Source: Pseudoalteromonas umbrosa (GTDB taxonomy: Bacteria; Pseudomonadota; Gammaproteobacteria; Enterobacterales; Alteromonadaceae). From it: 64,000 nt of DNA. Numbering within the stretch: the stretch's first letter is position 1; the number at the start of each line of letters is the position of its first letter. Shown here one piece after another: positions 54,238-63,943 of this stretch. The position numbers and the translations under genes are program-made. The stretch lies in contig NZ_JASJUU010000005.1 of NCBI RefSeq assembly GCF_030125375.1, forward strand, positions 189,102-253,101. The letters are read 5' to 3'. The notes beneath the pieces are model-generated. The model was given only the letters and a program-made list of their open reading frames with translations. It had not been told where the DNA came from and did no database searches.

Positions 54238-56058
54238 TTATTTAGCTTGACGGCTTGCGCGCTTACGCTCACTTTCAGTCAATAGCTTCTTACGAATACG
54301 GATGCTTTCAGGCGTTACTTCTACCAGCTCGTCATCATCGATGAACTCAAGTGCTTGCTCAAGTGTCATTACGATTGGTGGCACAAGGTTTTGCGCTTCA
54401 TCAGTACCTGATGCACGAACGTTCGTTAGCTGCTTACCTTTAAGCGCGTTAACGGTTAAGTCGTTATCACGTGCGTGAATACCGATGATCATACCTTCGT
54501 ATACTTCAACACCGTGACCGATGAATAGCTTACCACGGTCTTGAAGGTTGAATAGTGCGTTAGTCAGTGCTTTACCTGCCGCGTTTGCGATAAGTACACC
54601 GTTCTTACGTTGACCAATGTTACCGCCTTTGTGTGGGCCGTAGTGATCAAACGTGTGGTACATTAGACCAGAACCAGACGTCAACGTCATAAAGTCAGTT
54701 TGGAAACCGATAAGACCACGTGAAGGCATCATGAAGTCCATACGGATACGACCTTTACCATCTGGTGCCATGTCAGTCATTTCTGCTTTACGAAGACCAA
54801 GTTGCTCCATGATAGAACCTTGGTGCTCTTCTTCAACGTCAACTGTTACTGTTTCGTACGGTTCTTCTAACTGGCCATCTACTTCACGAAGAATTACTTC
54901 TGGACGAGATACAGCTAGCTCGTAACCTTCACGACGCATGTTTTCGATTAGAATACCTAAGTGAAGTTCACCACGGCCTGATACGCGGAAGCTATCTGGG
55001 TTATCTGTTTCTTCAACGCGAAGTGCTACGTTGTGTACAAGCTCAGCTTGAAGACGCTCAAGGATGTTACGTGATGTCACGAACTTACCTTCCTGGCCTG
55101 AGAACGGTGACGTGTTTACAGAGAACGTCATTGTTACTGTAGGCTCATCAACAGACAGTGCAGGTAGTGCTTCAACTGCGTTTACATCACAGACTGTGTC
55201 AGAGATCTTAAGTTCACCAAGACCTGTGATCGCAATGATATCGCCCGCTTGCGCTTCTTGCGCTTCGTGACGGTCAAGACCTAAATAAGTCAGTACTTGG
55301 CCAACTTTACCGTTACGTGTTTTACCATCAGCGCCAACAATTGTTACCTGCTGGTTTACTTTAACAGTACCGCGCTTGATACGACCAACACCGATTACAC
55401 CGATGTAAGAGTTGTAGTCTAGCTGAGAGATCTGCATTTGGAAGTCGCCAGCTGGATCTGCGTCTGGCTGCTCTACCTGCTCAACAATCGCTTCAAACAT
55501 AGGTTGCATGTTGTCAGACGGTTCGTCTAGATCAAGTGTCGCCCAACCGTTGATAGCAGATGCGTAGATAACTTGGAAATCTAGCTGCTCATCTGTCGCG
55601 CCTAGGTTGTCGAATAGGTCAAATACTTGATCCATAACCCAGTCAGGACGTGCGCCTGGCTTGTCAATTTTGTTGATAACAACGATAGGCTTAAGGCCAA
55701 GAGCAAATGCTTTTTGCGTTACGAAACGCGTCTGAGGCATTGGACCTTCTTGTGCATCTACTAGTAGAAGTACAGAATCAACCATTGATAGTACACGTTC
55801 TACTTCACCACCAAAGTCGGCGTGTCCCGGGGTGTCTACGATATTGATGTGGTAGTCGTTCCACTCAATGGCGGTGTTTTTCGCCAAGATTGTGATACCA
55901 CGCTCTTTTTCAATATCATTTGAATCCATTACACGCTCTTCGTTGCCACCGCGTGTCTCTAATGTGCCAGATTGTTCTAGCAGCTTATCGACTAGGGTAG
56001 TTTTACCATGGTCAACGTGTGCGATAATCGCAATATTTCTTAACTTTTCAATGCTCAT
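54238..56058 (-). CDS. typA: Ribosome-associated GTPase TypA/BipA
   Basis: Translational GTPase involved in 50S assembly and stress or cold growth. The 606-residue product (E. coli 607) has G1 IIAHVDHGKTTLVDKLLEQS, G2 ERGITILAKN, G3 VDTPGHADFGGEVER and G4 VVINKIDKPGARPDWV. Domain II, EF-G-like domains III/V and the BipA-specific C-terminal domain (GPHKGGNIGQRKNGVLIANA) follow. Monocistronic; the 270-bp region to the divergent response regulator holds promoters for both. Confidence 0.97.
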   Translation of the reverse strand: MSIEKLRNIAIIAHVDHGKTTLVDKLLEQSGTLETRGGNEERVMDSNDIEKERGITILAKNTAIEWNDYHINIVDTPGHADFGGEVERVLSMVDSVLLLVDAQEGPMPQTRFVTQKAFALGLKPIVVINKIDKPGARPDWVMDQVFDLFDNLGATDEQLDFQVIYASAINGWATLDLDEPSDNMQPMFEAIVEQVEQPDADPAGDFQMQISQLDYNSYIGVIGVGRIKRGTVKVNQQVTIVGADGKTRNGKVGQVLTYLGLDRHEAQEAQAGDIIAITGLGELKISDTVCDVNAVEALPALSVDEPTVTMTFSVNTSPFSGQEGKFVTSRNILERLQAELVHNVALRVEETDNPDSFRVSGRGELHLGILIENMRREGYELAVSRPEVILREVDGQLEEPYETVTVDVEEEHQGSIMEQLGLRKAEMTDMAPDGKGRIRMDFMMPSRGLIGFQTDFMTLTSGSGLMYHTFDHYGPHKGGNIGQRKNGVLIANAAGKALTNALFNLQDRGKLFIGHGVEVYEGMIIGIHARDNDLTVNALKGKQLTNVRASGTDEAQNLVPPIVMTLEQALEFIDDDELVEVTPESIRIRKKLLTESERKRASRQAK

Positions 56059-56328
56059 TACTGTTACTCAGAGAAGTTGGCCTTCAGTGATCCTAGTCGA
56101 TCCACGCAAAATTGCGCACCTAAGATACCGTTCCACAATTAAAGGTCGCGTATTATCCCCTAATAATGTGACAGATGAAAGTTTATCCAGAGGATTTTTT
56201 TCTTCTTTACTGCAATTTACTACTTAAATCCGCTGATTTTTTGCCTGTTGTTTGTTCCTGTACAAAGTACTAAACTGCGTCACAAGCCCATAGCAAAATG
56301 GGCAAAAAGAAAAACAAAGGAACGATAT

Positions 56329-57687
56329 ATGAAGTCACAGTCTCTGATTTTGATTGTGGAAGATAACCGGGAGGTGAGACTCGCGGCACGATTTGTACTG
56401 GAAGATTTCGGCTATCAAGTCGAAGAAGTCGAAAACCCCGTACAAGCACATGAATTTCTCTCCCATACCCACCCTGCTTTGATCATGCTCGACATGAACT
56501 TTGATCTCGACTCTACCTCGGGCGAAGAAGGACTGCGCTTTTTACGCGGACTCAAACGTGACGCCATCGATATTCCAGTGATCGCCATGACTGCGTGGTC
56601 GAACACAGATTTAGTGGTGCAAGCCATGCAGCTAGGCGCTGTCGACTTTATTGAAAAACCTTGGCAAAACCAACGTCTTGAACAAGTGATTCAGCAACAG
56701 CTGAAAATATCGGGACTACAAAAAAGTAACTCCGCCCTCAGTCAAGCGCTTACACCAAACGGGGATGAACCCATTTGGCAAAGCGCGGCAATGCAGCAAT
56801 TAATGGCCCAGCTCAGCGCCGTGGCCCAAACGGATGCTAATATCCTCATAACTGGTGAAAACGGCGTAGGGAAAAGCCACATTGCTACTTGGATTCATAA
56901 CCAGTCTTTGCGAAACACACAACCGTTTATTTCGCTCAATATGGCTGCTATTCCAGAACAGTTATTCGAAAGCGAACTGTTCGGTCATGTTAAAGGCGCA
57001 TTTACAGATGCCAAAGCTGAGCGTGTAGGCCGCTTTGCATTAGCTGACAAAGGCACCTTATTTTTAGATGAGATAGGCACATTGCCACTTGCGCAGCAAG
57101 CCAAGCTGCTACGCGTGCTCGAAACAGGCGAATTTGAAATGGTAGGCTCGAGCAAAACCCTAACCAGTGATGTGCGACTGATCAGCGCAACCAATGCTGA
57201 ATTTGAGCAACTCATTACCAAAGGTGAATTCCGACAGGACTTATATTACCGTCTTAATACATTCGCGTTTACCATCCCTGCACTGCGAGAACGGGTTGAT
57301 GATATTGTGCCACTCGCCGAGCACTTTTTGGCAAAACATGGTAATAAGTATAACAAGCTGGATGTCACGATTGGCCCTTGCGCGAAGCAAGCTCTGATAC
57401 AATACAGCTGGCCCGGTAATACGCGTGAACTAAGCCATTTAATGGAAAGAGCCGTGCTACTTTGCCATACAGGTGTCATTCTCGCCACCGACCTGCACTT
57501 GCCAAATGCACAAATCAGCAACGTCATCGACTCGCTCCCTGAGATGACATTAGAACAAGCCGAAAGACATTTAATTGAGCAGGCATTGAGTAAATTTTCG
57601 GGCAATAAAAACAAGGCAGCACAGCAGCTAGGGATCACCAAACAAGCACTGTATCGACGGTTAGAAAAATATGCGCTGGAAGAATAA
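56329..57687 (+). CDS. Sigma-54-dependent response regulator (receiver-AAA+-Fis)
   Basis: NtrC-type activator of 452 residues from ATG 56329, which has AAAGGA 8 nt upstream. An upstream in-frame start at 56248 is less likely. The receiver has the phospho-Asp in IMLDMNFDLDS (about 54). The AAA+ domain has Walker A ITGENGVGKSHIA, Walker B GTLFLDEIGTL and the sigma-54 contact loop GAFTDA (about 223) in place of GAFTGA. The C-terminal Fis-type HTH is NKAAQQLGITKQALYRRLEKY. It overlaps the kinase gene by 17 bp. A sigma-54 promoter before the pump genes is its likely target. Confidence 0.94.
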   Translation: MKSQSLILIVEDNREVRLAARFVLEDFGYQVEEVENPVQAHEFLSHTHPALIMLDMNFDLDSTSGEEGLRFLRGLKRDAIDIPVIAMTAWSNTDLVVQAMQLGAVDFIEKPWQNQRLEQVIQQQLKISGLQKSNSALSQALTPNGDEPIWQSAAMQQLMAQLSAVAQTDANILITGENGVGKSHIATWIHNQSLRNTQPFISLNMAAIPEQLFESELFGHVKGAFTDAKAERVGRFALADKGTLFLDEIGTLPLAQQAKLLRVLETGEFEMVGSSKTLTSDVRLISATNAEFEQLITKGEFRQDLYYRLNTFAFTIPALRERVDDIVPLAEHFLAKHGNKYNKLDVTIGPCAKQALIQYSWPGNTRELSHLMERAVLLCHTGVILATDLHLPNAQISNVIDSLPEMTLEQAERHLIEQALSKFSGNKNKAAQQLGITKQALYRRLEKYALEE

Positions 57688-58969
57688 TAGCTTAGAAGGC
57701 TTTTGGAAAAAACAGTGCCTGCTGCTCATCCTAGTGCAAATCAGTTTACTCACAGTTTGCTGGCATTTTGGTTTTTCTCAGCCACACCCCATTTCCAATG
57801 CTGTGACAATTAGTTGTTTAATCACTTGGTTAGGGACAACTATTTGGATATTCAACCATGTAGTCACACAGGTAAAATCCTCTTATTTGCGCAGTACAAC
57901 CCAGCTTGAGTCTTGCCGACAACAAGACTTTAGCCAACAAGCAAAAGCCCGCTTTACCACAGGTATCATTGGTGAATTCCATCACCAATTAAATCAATTA
58001 AGTAATGACTTACTTACAGCAAAAAACAATGAAGACAAAGAGTCAATCTTGCTTTTTCGCCTTGTAAAGCAATTAAACACGCCAATATTGGTGTTTGATG
58101 AACGCTTGCAACTGAGCTTCGGCAACCAAGCGTGTACGACGTTATTCAACCAACCTTGGCAAACCTTACGCTTTACCAGTGCTGCACGACTCGGCTTAGG
58201 TAACCAGCCTGATTGGCATTTCAAAGATGAAAAGCGCCAACAACGCTGGCAAGTACGCCACAGTAACTTTAATCATAACGGCCATACTTATCACTTGTTG
58301 GTGATGACGGATATCCAAATAGCGTTGAGAGAGCAAGAGCTCAAAGCATGGCAGCGATTGATACGGGTTATTAGCCATGAGATCCGCAACTCTCTCACCC
58401 CAGTCAGTACCATGTTAGAGAGACTCAGGCATAGGGCAAGCAATGAGCGAGATAGTGCTGCCTTTGATATCATTGTGGAACGCTGTGAGCACCTAGCTGA
58501 ATTCGTAAAACGCTATGCACAATTACAGCAAAGCGTCACGGTAAAGGCCACAGATCAGCCTTTTTCGCAGCTTTGTATGGAACTGATCGCTTTATATCCT
58601 CAGGCAAATTGGCAACTAGAAGGTCAACACCTCACGCTCAATTGCGATGTCACATTACTCAAGCAAGTACTTATCAACCTAACTAAGAATGCATTGGAAG
58701 CCTGCTCGGACACACCGCAACTCACATTATCTCTGAAACTCAAAAATCACACTGCGACAATTTGCTTAACAGACAACGGTCATGGACTCATTAACCCCGA
58801 TAACCTGTTTGTGCCTTTTTATTCAACTAAGGAGCGCGGTGAAGGAATTGGCTTAATGTTATGTCAGCACCTGACAGAGCAAATGAATGGCCAATTGCAA
58901 TTGGTTAATCGCGCAGATGATAAGCGGGGTGCCAGTGCTGTCATCACATTAGCACAACCCACTCACTAA
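57671..58969 (+). CDS. Sensor histidine kinase of the sigma-54 two-component system
   Basis: NtrY-like kinase of 432 residues. Two membrane segments (about 15-33 and 42-64) have a very short periplasmic loop, so it probably senses the membrane or an internal signal. A PAS-like region (about 130-215) follows. The H-box is VISHEIRNSLTPVSTMLE (His about 236), the N-box LINLTKNALEA, G1 DNGHGLI and the F/G2 boxes PFYSTKERGEGIGLMLCQHL. Starts inside the response-regulator gene. Confidence 0.93.
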   Translation: MRWKNNSLEGFWKKQCLLLILVQISLLTVCWHFGFSQPHPISNAVTISCLITWLGTTIWIFNHVVTQVKSSYLRSTTQLESCRQQDFSQQAKARFTTGIIGEFHHQLNQLSNDLLTAKNNEDKESILLFRLVKQLNTPILVFDERLQLSFGNQACTTLFNQPWQTLRFTSAARLGLGNQPDWHFKDEKRQQRWQVRHSNFNHNGHTYHLLVMTDIQIALREQELKAWQRLIRVISHEIRNSLTPVSTMLERLRHRASNERDSAAFDIIVERCEHLAEFVKRYAQLQQSVTVKATDQPFSQLCMELIALYPQANWQLEGQHLTLNCDVTLLKQVLINLTKNALEACSDTPQLTLSLKLKNHTATICLTDNGHGLINPDNLFVPFYSTKERGEGIGLMLCQHLTEQMNGQLQLVNRADDKRGASAVITLAQPTH

Positions 58970-58984
58970 GCGTCCGAATTTAAT

Positions 58985-59015
58985 AAAGCAAAGTCCGGTT
59001 TCGGACCTTGCTTTA
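58985..59015 (+). terminator. Terminator after the histidine kinase gene
   Basis: TAAAGCAAAGTCCG and CGGACCTTGCTTTA flank a GTTT loop and pair over 13 of 14 positions. It lies about 15 bp after the kinase stop and upstream of the sigma-54 promoter of the pump genes. The inner dyad GTCCG-N4-CGGAC could also be a protein-binding site. Confidence 0.75.
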
Positions 59016-59069
59016 TCAAGCCAACCTGAGAAAAGAAATAAAATCATTTAAAAACAACAATTTAAAATT

Positions 59070-59085
59070 TGGCATATGGCTTGCT
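59070..59085 (+). promoter_or_regulatory. Sigma-54 (-24/-12) promoter of the ABC export operon
   Basis: TGGCAT-N5-TTGCT at 59070-59085 has the invariant GG and GC at the required 10-bp spacing and matches the consensus TGGCAC-N5-TTGCW at all but one position. It lies 37 bp before the adaptor ATG, just after a sigma-54-type response regulator/kinase pair. Confidence 0.9.
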
Positions 59086-59122
59086 CAATCCTTTGCATCA
59101 TTAATAAATAATAAAGATAAAT

Positions 59123-60370
59123 ATGGACGTCGCAAAATCAAAAACAGTCACGCCAAAACACTCGCTCAAGAGAAAAATCACGGCTATGGTCGTCTGTGCC
59201 TCTGTGCTAGGCGGTGTATTTCATTTCACATCATCATCGAGCTCCACCAGCTTGCAACAAAACAGCTTAATTGTCGCAACAGTTCAGCGAGGTGATCTAG
59301 CTATCCAAGTAGATGGATATGGCGTCCTACGCTCCAACCAACAAAAACTGTTAACTGCACAAAGTAGTGCTACGGTCAGTGAAATACTGCTACGTCCAGG
59401 TGCGGTTGTGACACCAGATTCTGTGATTTTAAGAATGCAAGATCCCGACCTGAAGCAGTTGATTGAAACAGCACGCATGGCACTTGAAGAACAAGAAGCT
59501 AATTTGCGTCGTCAAAAGCTTGCCAACCAAAGAGAGCGCTTGTCAGAAAAAGCCACACAAGCACAATTGGAGAGCGAATATCAATCGTTGGTGCTGCGCC
59601 GGCAAGCGCAGCAAGTGCTTCGTGACCAAGGTGTTATCCCAGCCATCGACGTGCAAACTGCAGAGTTGGAGGAGCAACAGCTCGGCGCGCGTACCGAACT
59701 ACAGCGTCAACGTATTACGCAACTGGCACAATTACACCAAGAAGACATCGAAATATCTCAACAGCAGGTCAACCAAGCTCGCTCAAATTTGGCAAGATTA
59801 GAGCAACGCGCTCAGCAACTCGAAGTCACGGCGGGGATCAGCGGCACTATCCAACGCCTCGCGGTTGAGCTTGGTCAAAGCGTGTCGGCAGGACAAGAGT
59901 TAGCGCAAGTAGGTAGCAACTCAGACTTACAAGCGTTGATCCGCGTACCGCAATCAAAAGCGGAGCAAATCAAAGTCGGACAACCAGCAACTATCGATAC
60001 TCGCCGTGAACGCGTTCCCGCTGCCGTTACTCGGATCACGCCACAAGTACAAGATGGCACTATCGAGGTTGAACTGTCGTTTACCGAGGGAGTACCTGAG
60101 TCGGCTAGACCAGAATTAAGCGTAGAAGCAGAGATCCTCACAAATCAATTGAGCAACGCTTTATATGTCGAGCGACCAGCGAATAAACAAGCCCATAGCG
60201 CAACCGAGCTTTACATCATTGACGGGGATCAAGCTGTAGCAACCACAGTACGATTTGGCGAGGACGCAGGTCGACACTTGCAAATTTTACAAGGTGCGCA
60301 AGAAAACCAGCGTGTCATTCTCTCTGATATGACGCAGCACAGTGAGCATAAGGCTATCACGTTACTTTGA
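59123..60370 (+). CDS. HlyD/MacA-type periplasmic adaptor protein
   Basis: Membrane-fusion protein of 415 residues that links an inner-membrane pump to an outer-membrane channel. It has an N-terminal membrane anchor (about 15-36), a lipoyl half-motif (YGVLRSNQQKLLTAQSSATV), a long alpha-hairpin coiled coil (about 105-235) and the second lipoyl half (GISGTIQRLAVELGQSVSAGQELAQVG, quoted in part). Beta-barrel and membrane-proximal domains follow. First gene of the three-gene export operon. Confidence 0.92.
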   Translation: MDVAKSKTVTPKHSLKRKITAMVVCASVLGGVFHFTSSSSSTSLQQNSLIVATVQRGDLAIQVDGYGVLRSNQQKLLTAQSSATVSEILLRPGAVVTPDSVILRMQDPDLKQLIETARMALEEQEANLRRQKLANQRERLSEKATQAQLESEYQSLVLRRQAQQVLRDQGVIPAIDVQTAELEEQQLGARTELQRQRITQLAQLHQEDIEISQQQVNQARSNLARLEQRAQQLEVTAGISGTIQRLAVELGQSVSAGQELAQVGSNSDLQALIRVPQSKAEQIKVGQPATIDTRRERVPAAVTRITPQVQDGTIEVELSFTEGVPESARPELSVEAEILTNQLSNALYVERPANKQAHSATELYIIDGDQAVATTVRFGEDAGRHLQILQGAQENQRVILSDMTQHSEHKAITLL

Positions 60371-60405
60371 ACTCAATAACAAGAATTAAAAAAAAGGAAT
60401 TAGAC

Positions 60406-61137
60406 ATGAAAGAAAGCGTATTAACAATGTCAGGCGTGACCAAAGTATTCAGCACCGAAGAAATGGAAACCCATGCATTAAGAGGCATAGATCTCACTAT
60501 TTATCGCGGAGACTTTGTCTCTATCTGTGGTCCGTCCGGCTGTGGTAAATCGACGTTACTCTCTATTTTAGGGCTGTTAGACATGCCCAGTTCTGGTCAG
60601 TACCAAATTGAAGGAGAAGAAGTCAGCCAACTGACGTTGGCGCAGTCGGCATATATTCGCAACGAGAAAATCGGTTTCATATTTCAGTCGTTTAACCTGA
60701 TTGATGAACTGACGGTCTATGACAATGTCGCACTACCGCTTAGATATCGCAAAGAACCCATGCCAGAAGAGCAGATCAAGCAGGCCGTGGAAGCTTGCCT
60801 TGCCAAAGTCGATATGAGCCATCGTGCGAGCCACAAGCCCAACCAACTTTCCGGTGGTCAACAACAGCGCATTGCCATTGCCCGAGCGTTGGTAGGACAG
60901 CCGAGCATGCTGCTAGTCGATGAGCCCACGGGTAACCTCGATTCAATCAACGGCGATGCAGTAATGGCCATGTTGCAGCAGCTCAATATCGAAGGCACCA
61001 CCTTATGTATGGTGACGCACGATCCACGCTACGCCGATATGGCGACTCGGCAGCTCCATTTGCTCGATGGCAAAATCATCGACAGTGAAGAGCATAGCGA
61101 CCCCAAGCATGCATTTGAAATTCCACTTGCACAGTAA
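60406..61137 (+). CDS. ABC transporter ATP-binding protein (MacB/LolD type)
   Basis: ATPase subunit of 243 residues from ATG 60406, which has AAAGGA upstream. A start at 60367 overlapping the adaptor is possible but has no ribosome-binding site. Walker A ICGPSGCGKSTLLSILGLL, Q-loop FIFQSFNLIDELTVYDNVALPL (quoted in part), signature LSGGQQQRIAIARAL, Walker B MLLVDEPTGNLDS and H-loop MVTHDPRYA are all intact. It powers the FtsX-type permease encoded next. Confidence 0.95.
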   Translation: MKESVLTMSGVTKVFSTEEMETHALRGIDLTIYRGDFVSICGPSGCGKSTLLSILGLLDMPSSGQYQIEGEEVSQLTLAQSAYIRNEKIGFIFQSFNLIDELTVYDNVALPLRYRKEPMPEEQIKQAVEACLAKVDMSHRASHKPNQLSGGQQQRIAIARALVGQPSMLLVDEPTGNLDSINGDAVMAMLQQLNIEGTTLCMVTHDPRYADMATRQLHLLDGKIIDSEEHSDPKHAFEIPLAQ

Positions 61138-61149
61138 GTAGGTGCCATT

Positions 61150-63588
61150 ATGTTGAAACACAATTTATTAATCGCAATCAAAAGCCTAGCAAGAGTAAAA
61201 AGCTATGCACTAACCATCATCATGACCTTGGGTGTCACGCTAGGTGTGATGGTGGCGATGTATAACCTTAATTACCAAATCATCGCAGCGCCACTGCCTT
61301 ATCCTGATCAGGATCGGCTGTTCTTAGTCCAAGGCCAACTGCTGGCTGACGGTGAAGTGAAGCGTGAAAACTATCTGCCCTTTTTAGGCGCAGTTGAAGC
61401 TTATAAAGATAAACATCCAGGTATCGAGACTTTTGCATTACACAATATCAGTATTGATGTTGAGCAAAGCTTACCAAACAGCCCAACCTTCAACACAGGC
61501 GCCATCACACCTGAATATATGCAGATCATCGATGCGCCACTGGCATTAGGACGTCACTTTACTAACGAGGAAGGGCTCGACAGCAATCAACCTGTTGCCA
61601 TTATCTCATACGATGTCTGGCAAACACACTTTGGTGGGAGCAGTGAAGTACTCTACCGCTCTGTGACTTTCAAAGGTATCAGCTTTATCATCGTTGGCGT
61701 CACAGCTGAACACTTCGCTGAGCCTGTATTAGCAACCCCCACTTGGCGCACCGATGTGTGGTTTCCATACGACTATCGCGATACCCCAGATCCGCTTTGG
61801 ACATTTTCCTCAAACCAGGTTCACTTGGTTGGTAAATTGGCCAAAGATGCGGATATAAACCGTACTCAGCTCGCACTCAATAACTGGGTGATGGCACGCT
61901 ACCCAGCAGCGGTTGCTGATGATCCCACAGTAGCAAATACTGAAGTTAAATGGCGTTTTACCACTTACAAATCACGTATTATTGGCGATGCAGGCAATAC
62001 CAGTGTCATGATGCTCGCAGGCAGTGTGGTACTGCTGCTTATTGCCCTCAGTAACATTGGCAACCTCGTTTTATCTCGCGCTGTTGAGCAACAACGTGCC
62101 TTTGCTATTCAAGCCGCATTAGGTGCGCAACCTCACCACTTATTCAAGCAAGTACTGGTTGAATTATCTTTGCTATTCGCTGCCGCACTCATTGTTGCCA
62201 CCGGTATCGTGAGCCTTATTTTAGGTTTATTAAAAGCTGGCTATGCAGGCCCACTTGCACGTTTAGATGAACTAAGCCTCAACATGAACACAGTGCTCTT
62301 TGCGATTGCCTTAACACTCGTTCTTAATTTTGCACTCGCATGGGTGGTCAGCAAGCAGCTTAATTACAATGCCATTATTGGTGCATTGCAAAGCAGTGGT
62401 AAAGGTTCTGGTGTACAAGTGTCTAAACACACACGCCAAGTACTGGTTTCAATGCAGGTATTTTTTTGCATCTCTCTGCTTGTATTATGTGTGAGTATTT
62501 TCAAACAAAGCTGGGCACAGCTCACAGCCCCAACGCATATCAATACCGAAAATACCTCACAGATTGCTTTAAACGTTGGCACTTTACTCACTGAAATGTC
62601 ACCAGAGCAGCGCGCCACACTGGTGCTTGAAGCAACAGAGCGACTTAACCAGCACAGTGACATCGTGCGTGCCGGTGTCGGAAGCTATCCACCTATCTCT
62701 TATTGGCTGGAGCAGTTCTCTACATACCAATCACAGTTACAACCAGGTATGGATAAGCCTATCGTGTCACACAAACGCGTCTGGGGAACACGCGCTTATT
62801 TTGAAACATTCGGCTTAAGCTTAAAGCAAGGGCGTCATTTTACCGATGCTGAGGCCAGAGATAGAGCCCCCGTGGTGATCATCAATGAATTTATGGCTGA
62901 AATGATTAAAGCGTCTGGGCAAGACCCAATTGGTGCAAAGTTATATGGACGCAACTCCAGTGACCCTATCACGGTAGTAGGTATCGTCGGTAATTTGAAT
63001 TTACCAAACCAACCACCAATTTCTAGAACCTATCGCCCTCGTGTGAATACTGGATACCCTATTGTTGTTGTCGAAACCAAACCAAACGCGCAGCTATCTA
63101 GACAAAGTATCAATGATTTACTGGCGCAAGTACATTCACAAATACGCGTCTATGACTTGCAAACCACAGAGCAAATTTTATCCTCGCACCTTAAATCACA
63201 GCGCGTTGCCAGTATTTTTACTATCGTGCTTTCAGTGGTTGCGGTGATATTAGCAGGTATTGGTATTTACGGCGTATTTAGCTATGCCATTGCATTACGA
63301 CGCTATGAGCTAGGCATTAGAATGTCAATTGGTGCAACCCCTGTGGCAATTTTCAAACTGGTACTGACAGAAAATATGCAACCCTTTTTAATCGCAGCCG
63401 CTGCGGCCACCTGTGCATTACTTATCGGTTACTTTAGTGCCGCATCTACACCCATCATGCAAATGATGAATATCTGGAGTTGGTTGATACCTGTGGTCCT
63501 GATAGCAAGTCTAGTTGTGGGTATCACCTTACTGTCAGCTTGGAGCATTATTCGCCAGCCTGCACAATACGCCTTAAAAGGCGCGTAA
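61150..63588 (+). CDS. MacB-like FtsX-family ABC permease
   Basis: Permease of 812 residues. It has the duplicated plan of the larger mechanotransmission permeases: a membrane segment near 20-40, a large periplasmic MacB-PCD domain (about 45-275), three membrane segments (about 280-400), and another helix (about 430-450). A second periplasmic domain (about 460-690) and three C-terminal membrane segments (about 695-800) follow, with RRYELGIRMSIGATPVAIFKL between them (quoted in part). There is no ATPase domain; that is the gene upstream. Such systems often export peptides, lipids or antimicrobials; the substrate is unknown. Confidence 0.93.
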   Translation: MLKHNLLIAIKSLARVKSYALTIIMTLGVTLGVMVAMYNLNYQIIAAPLPYPDQDRLFLVQGQLLADGEVKRENYLPFLGAVEAYKDKHPGIETFALHNISIDVEQSLPNSPTFNTGAITPEYMQIIDAPLALGRHFTNEEGLDSNQPVAIISYDVWQTHFGGSSEVLYRSVTFKGISFIIVGVTAEHFAEPVLATPTWRTDVWFPYDYRDTPDPLWTFSSNQVHLVGKLAKDADINRTQLALNNWVMARYPAAVADDPTVANTEVKWRFTTYKSRIIGDAGNTSVMMLAGSVVLLLIALSNIGNLVLSRAVEQQRAFAIQAALGAQPHHLFKQVLVELSLLFAAALIVATGIVSLILGLLKAGYAGPLARLDELSLNMNTVLFAIALTLVLNFALAWVVSKQLNYNAIIGALQSSGKGSGVQVSKHTRQVLVSMQVFFCISLLVLCVSIFKQSWAQLTAPTHINTENTSQIALNVGTLLTEMSPEQRATLVLEATERLNQHSDIVRAGVGSYPPISYWLEQFSTYQSQLQPGMDKPIVSHKRVWGTRAYFETFGLSLKQGRHFTDAEARDRAPVVIINEFMAEMIKASGQDPIGAKLYGRNSSDPITVVGIVGNLNLPNQPPISRTYRPRVNTGYPIVVVETKPNAQLSRQSINDLLAQVHSQIRVYDLQTTEQILSSHLKSQRVASIFTIVLSVVAVILAGIGIYGVFSYAIALRRYELGIRMSIGATPVAIFKLVLTENMQPFLIAAAAATCALLIGYFSAASTPIMQMMNIWSWLIPVVLIASLVVGITLLSAWSIIRQPAQYALKGA

Positions 63589-63590
63589 CC

Positions 63591-63806
63591 ATGTCTCAAA
63601 CCAGCCGTCAATCAGCATGCAATATCATGATAATTTCCTTCCTGAGATGTTGTATCTGGTTTGTCATGGCGGCTGGTTTATTTATCTTACCCCTGGGTAA
63701 TATAAATGGACTATGCTTAACCTGTGAGCTCGTATTGCTGTCCAAATCTAGCGATGCGAGCCCCGCATTTTTATACTCGCTTAACGTGCTAGAGTGGTTG
63801 GAATAA
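63591..63806 (+). CDS. Possible small cysteine-rich membrane protein
   Basis: A 71-residue frame starting 3 bp after the permease stop. It has one hydrophobic segment (about 12-35) and four cysteines (SACN, RCC..., LCLTCE). No homology recognised, and no clear Shine-Dalgarno. It may be a real small last gene of the export operon or a chance frame. Confidence 0.3.
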   Translation: MSQTSRQSACNIMIISFLRCCIWFVMAAGLFILPLGNINGLCLTCELVLLSKSSDASPAFLYSLNVLEWLE

Positions 63807-63833
63807 ACCAGCCAATATCCCCTTACACAATCT

Positions 63834-63892
63834 GCACCACAATGGTGCATAGCGTACTGATGTGGTGCACTAATTTAGGTCAATCGCACCAC
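63834..63892 (+). promoter_or_regulatory. Repeated GCACCAC / GTGGTGC elements (candidate activator sites)
   Basis: GCACCAC at 63834-63840, its inverse GTGGTGC at 63862-63868 and GCACCAC again at 63886-63892, plus a partial GGTGC at 63844-63848. They lie 50-110 bp upstream of a sigma-54-like promoter, where enhancer-binding activators usually bind. Confidence 0.55.
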
Positions 63893-63943
63893 CCTCAACC
63901 ATCAAAAACAAAATAAACCATATTTTACAATAAGTTATATTTT

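Noticed and set aside
59008..59295. A 95-residue frame upstream of and overlapping the adaptor gene
   Set aside because: It crosses the sigma-54 promoter and the adaptor start in another frame, has no Shine-Dalgarno or family features, and is best read as a shadow.
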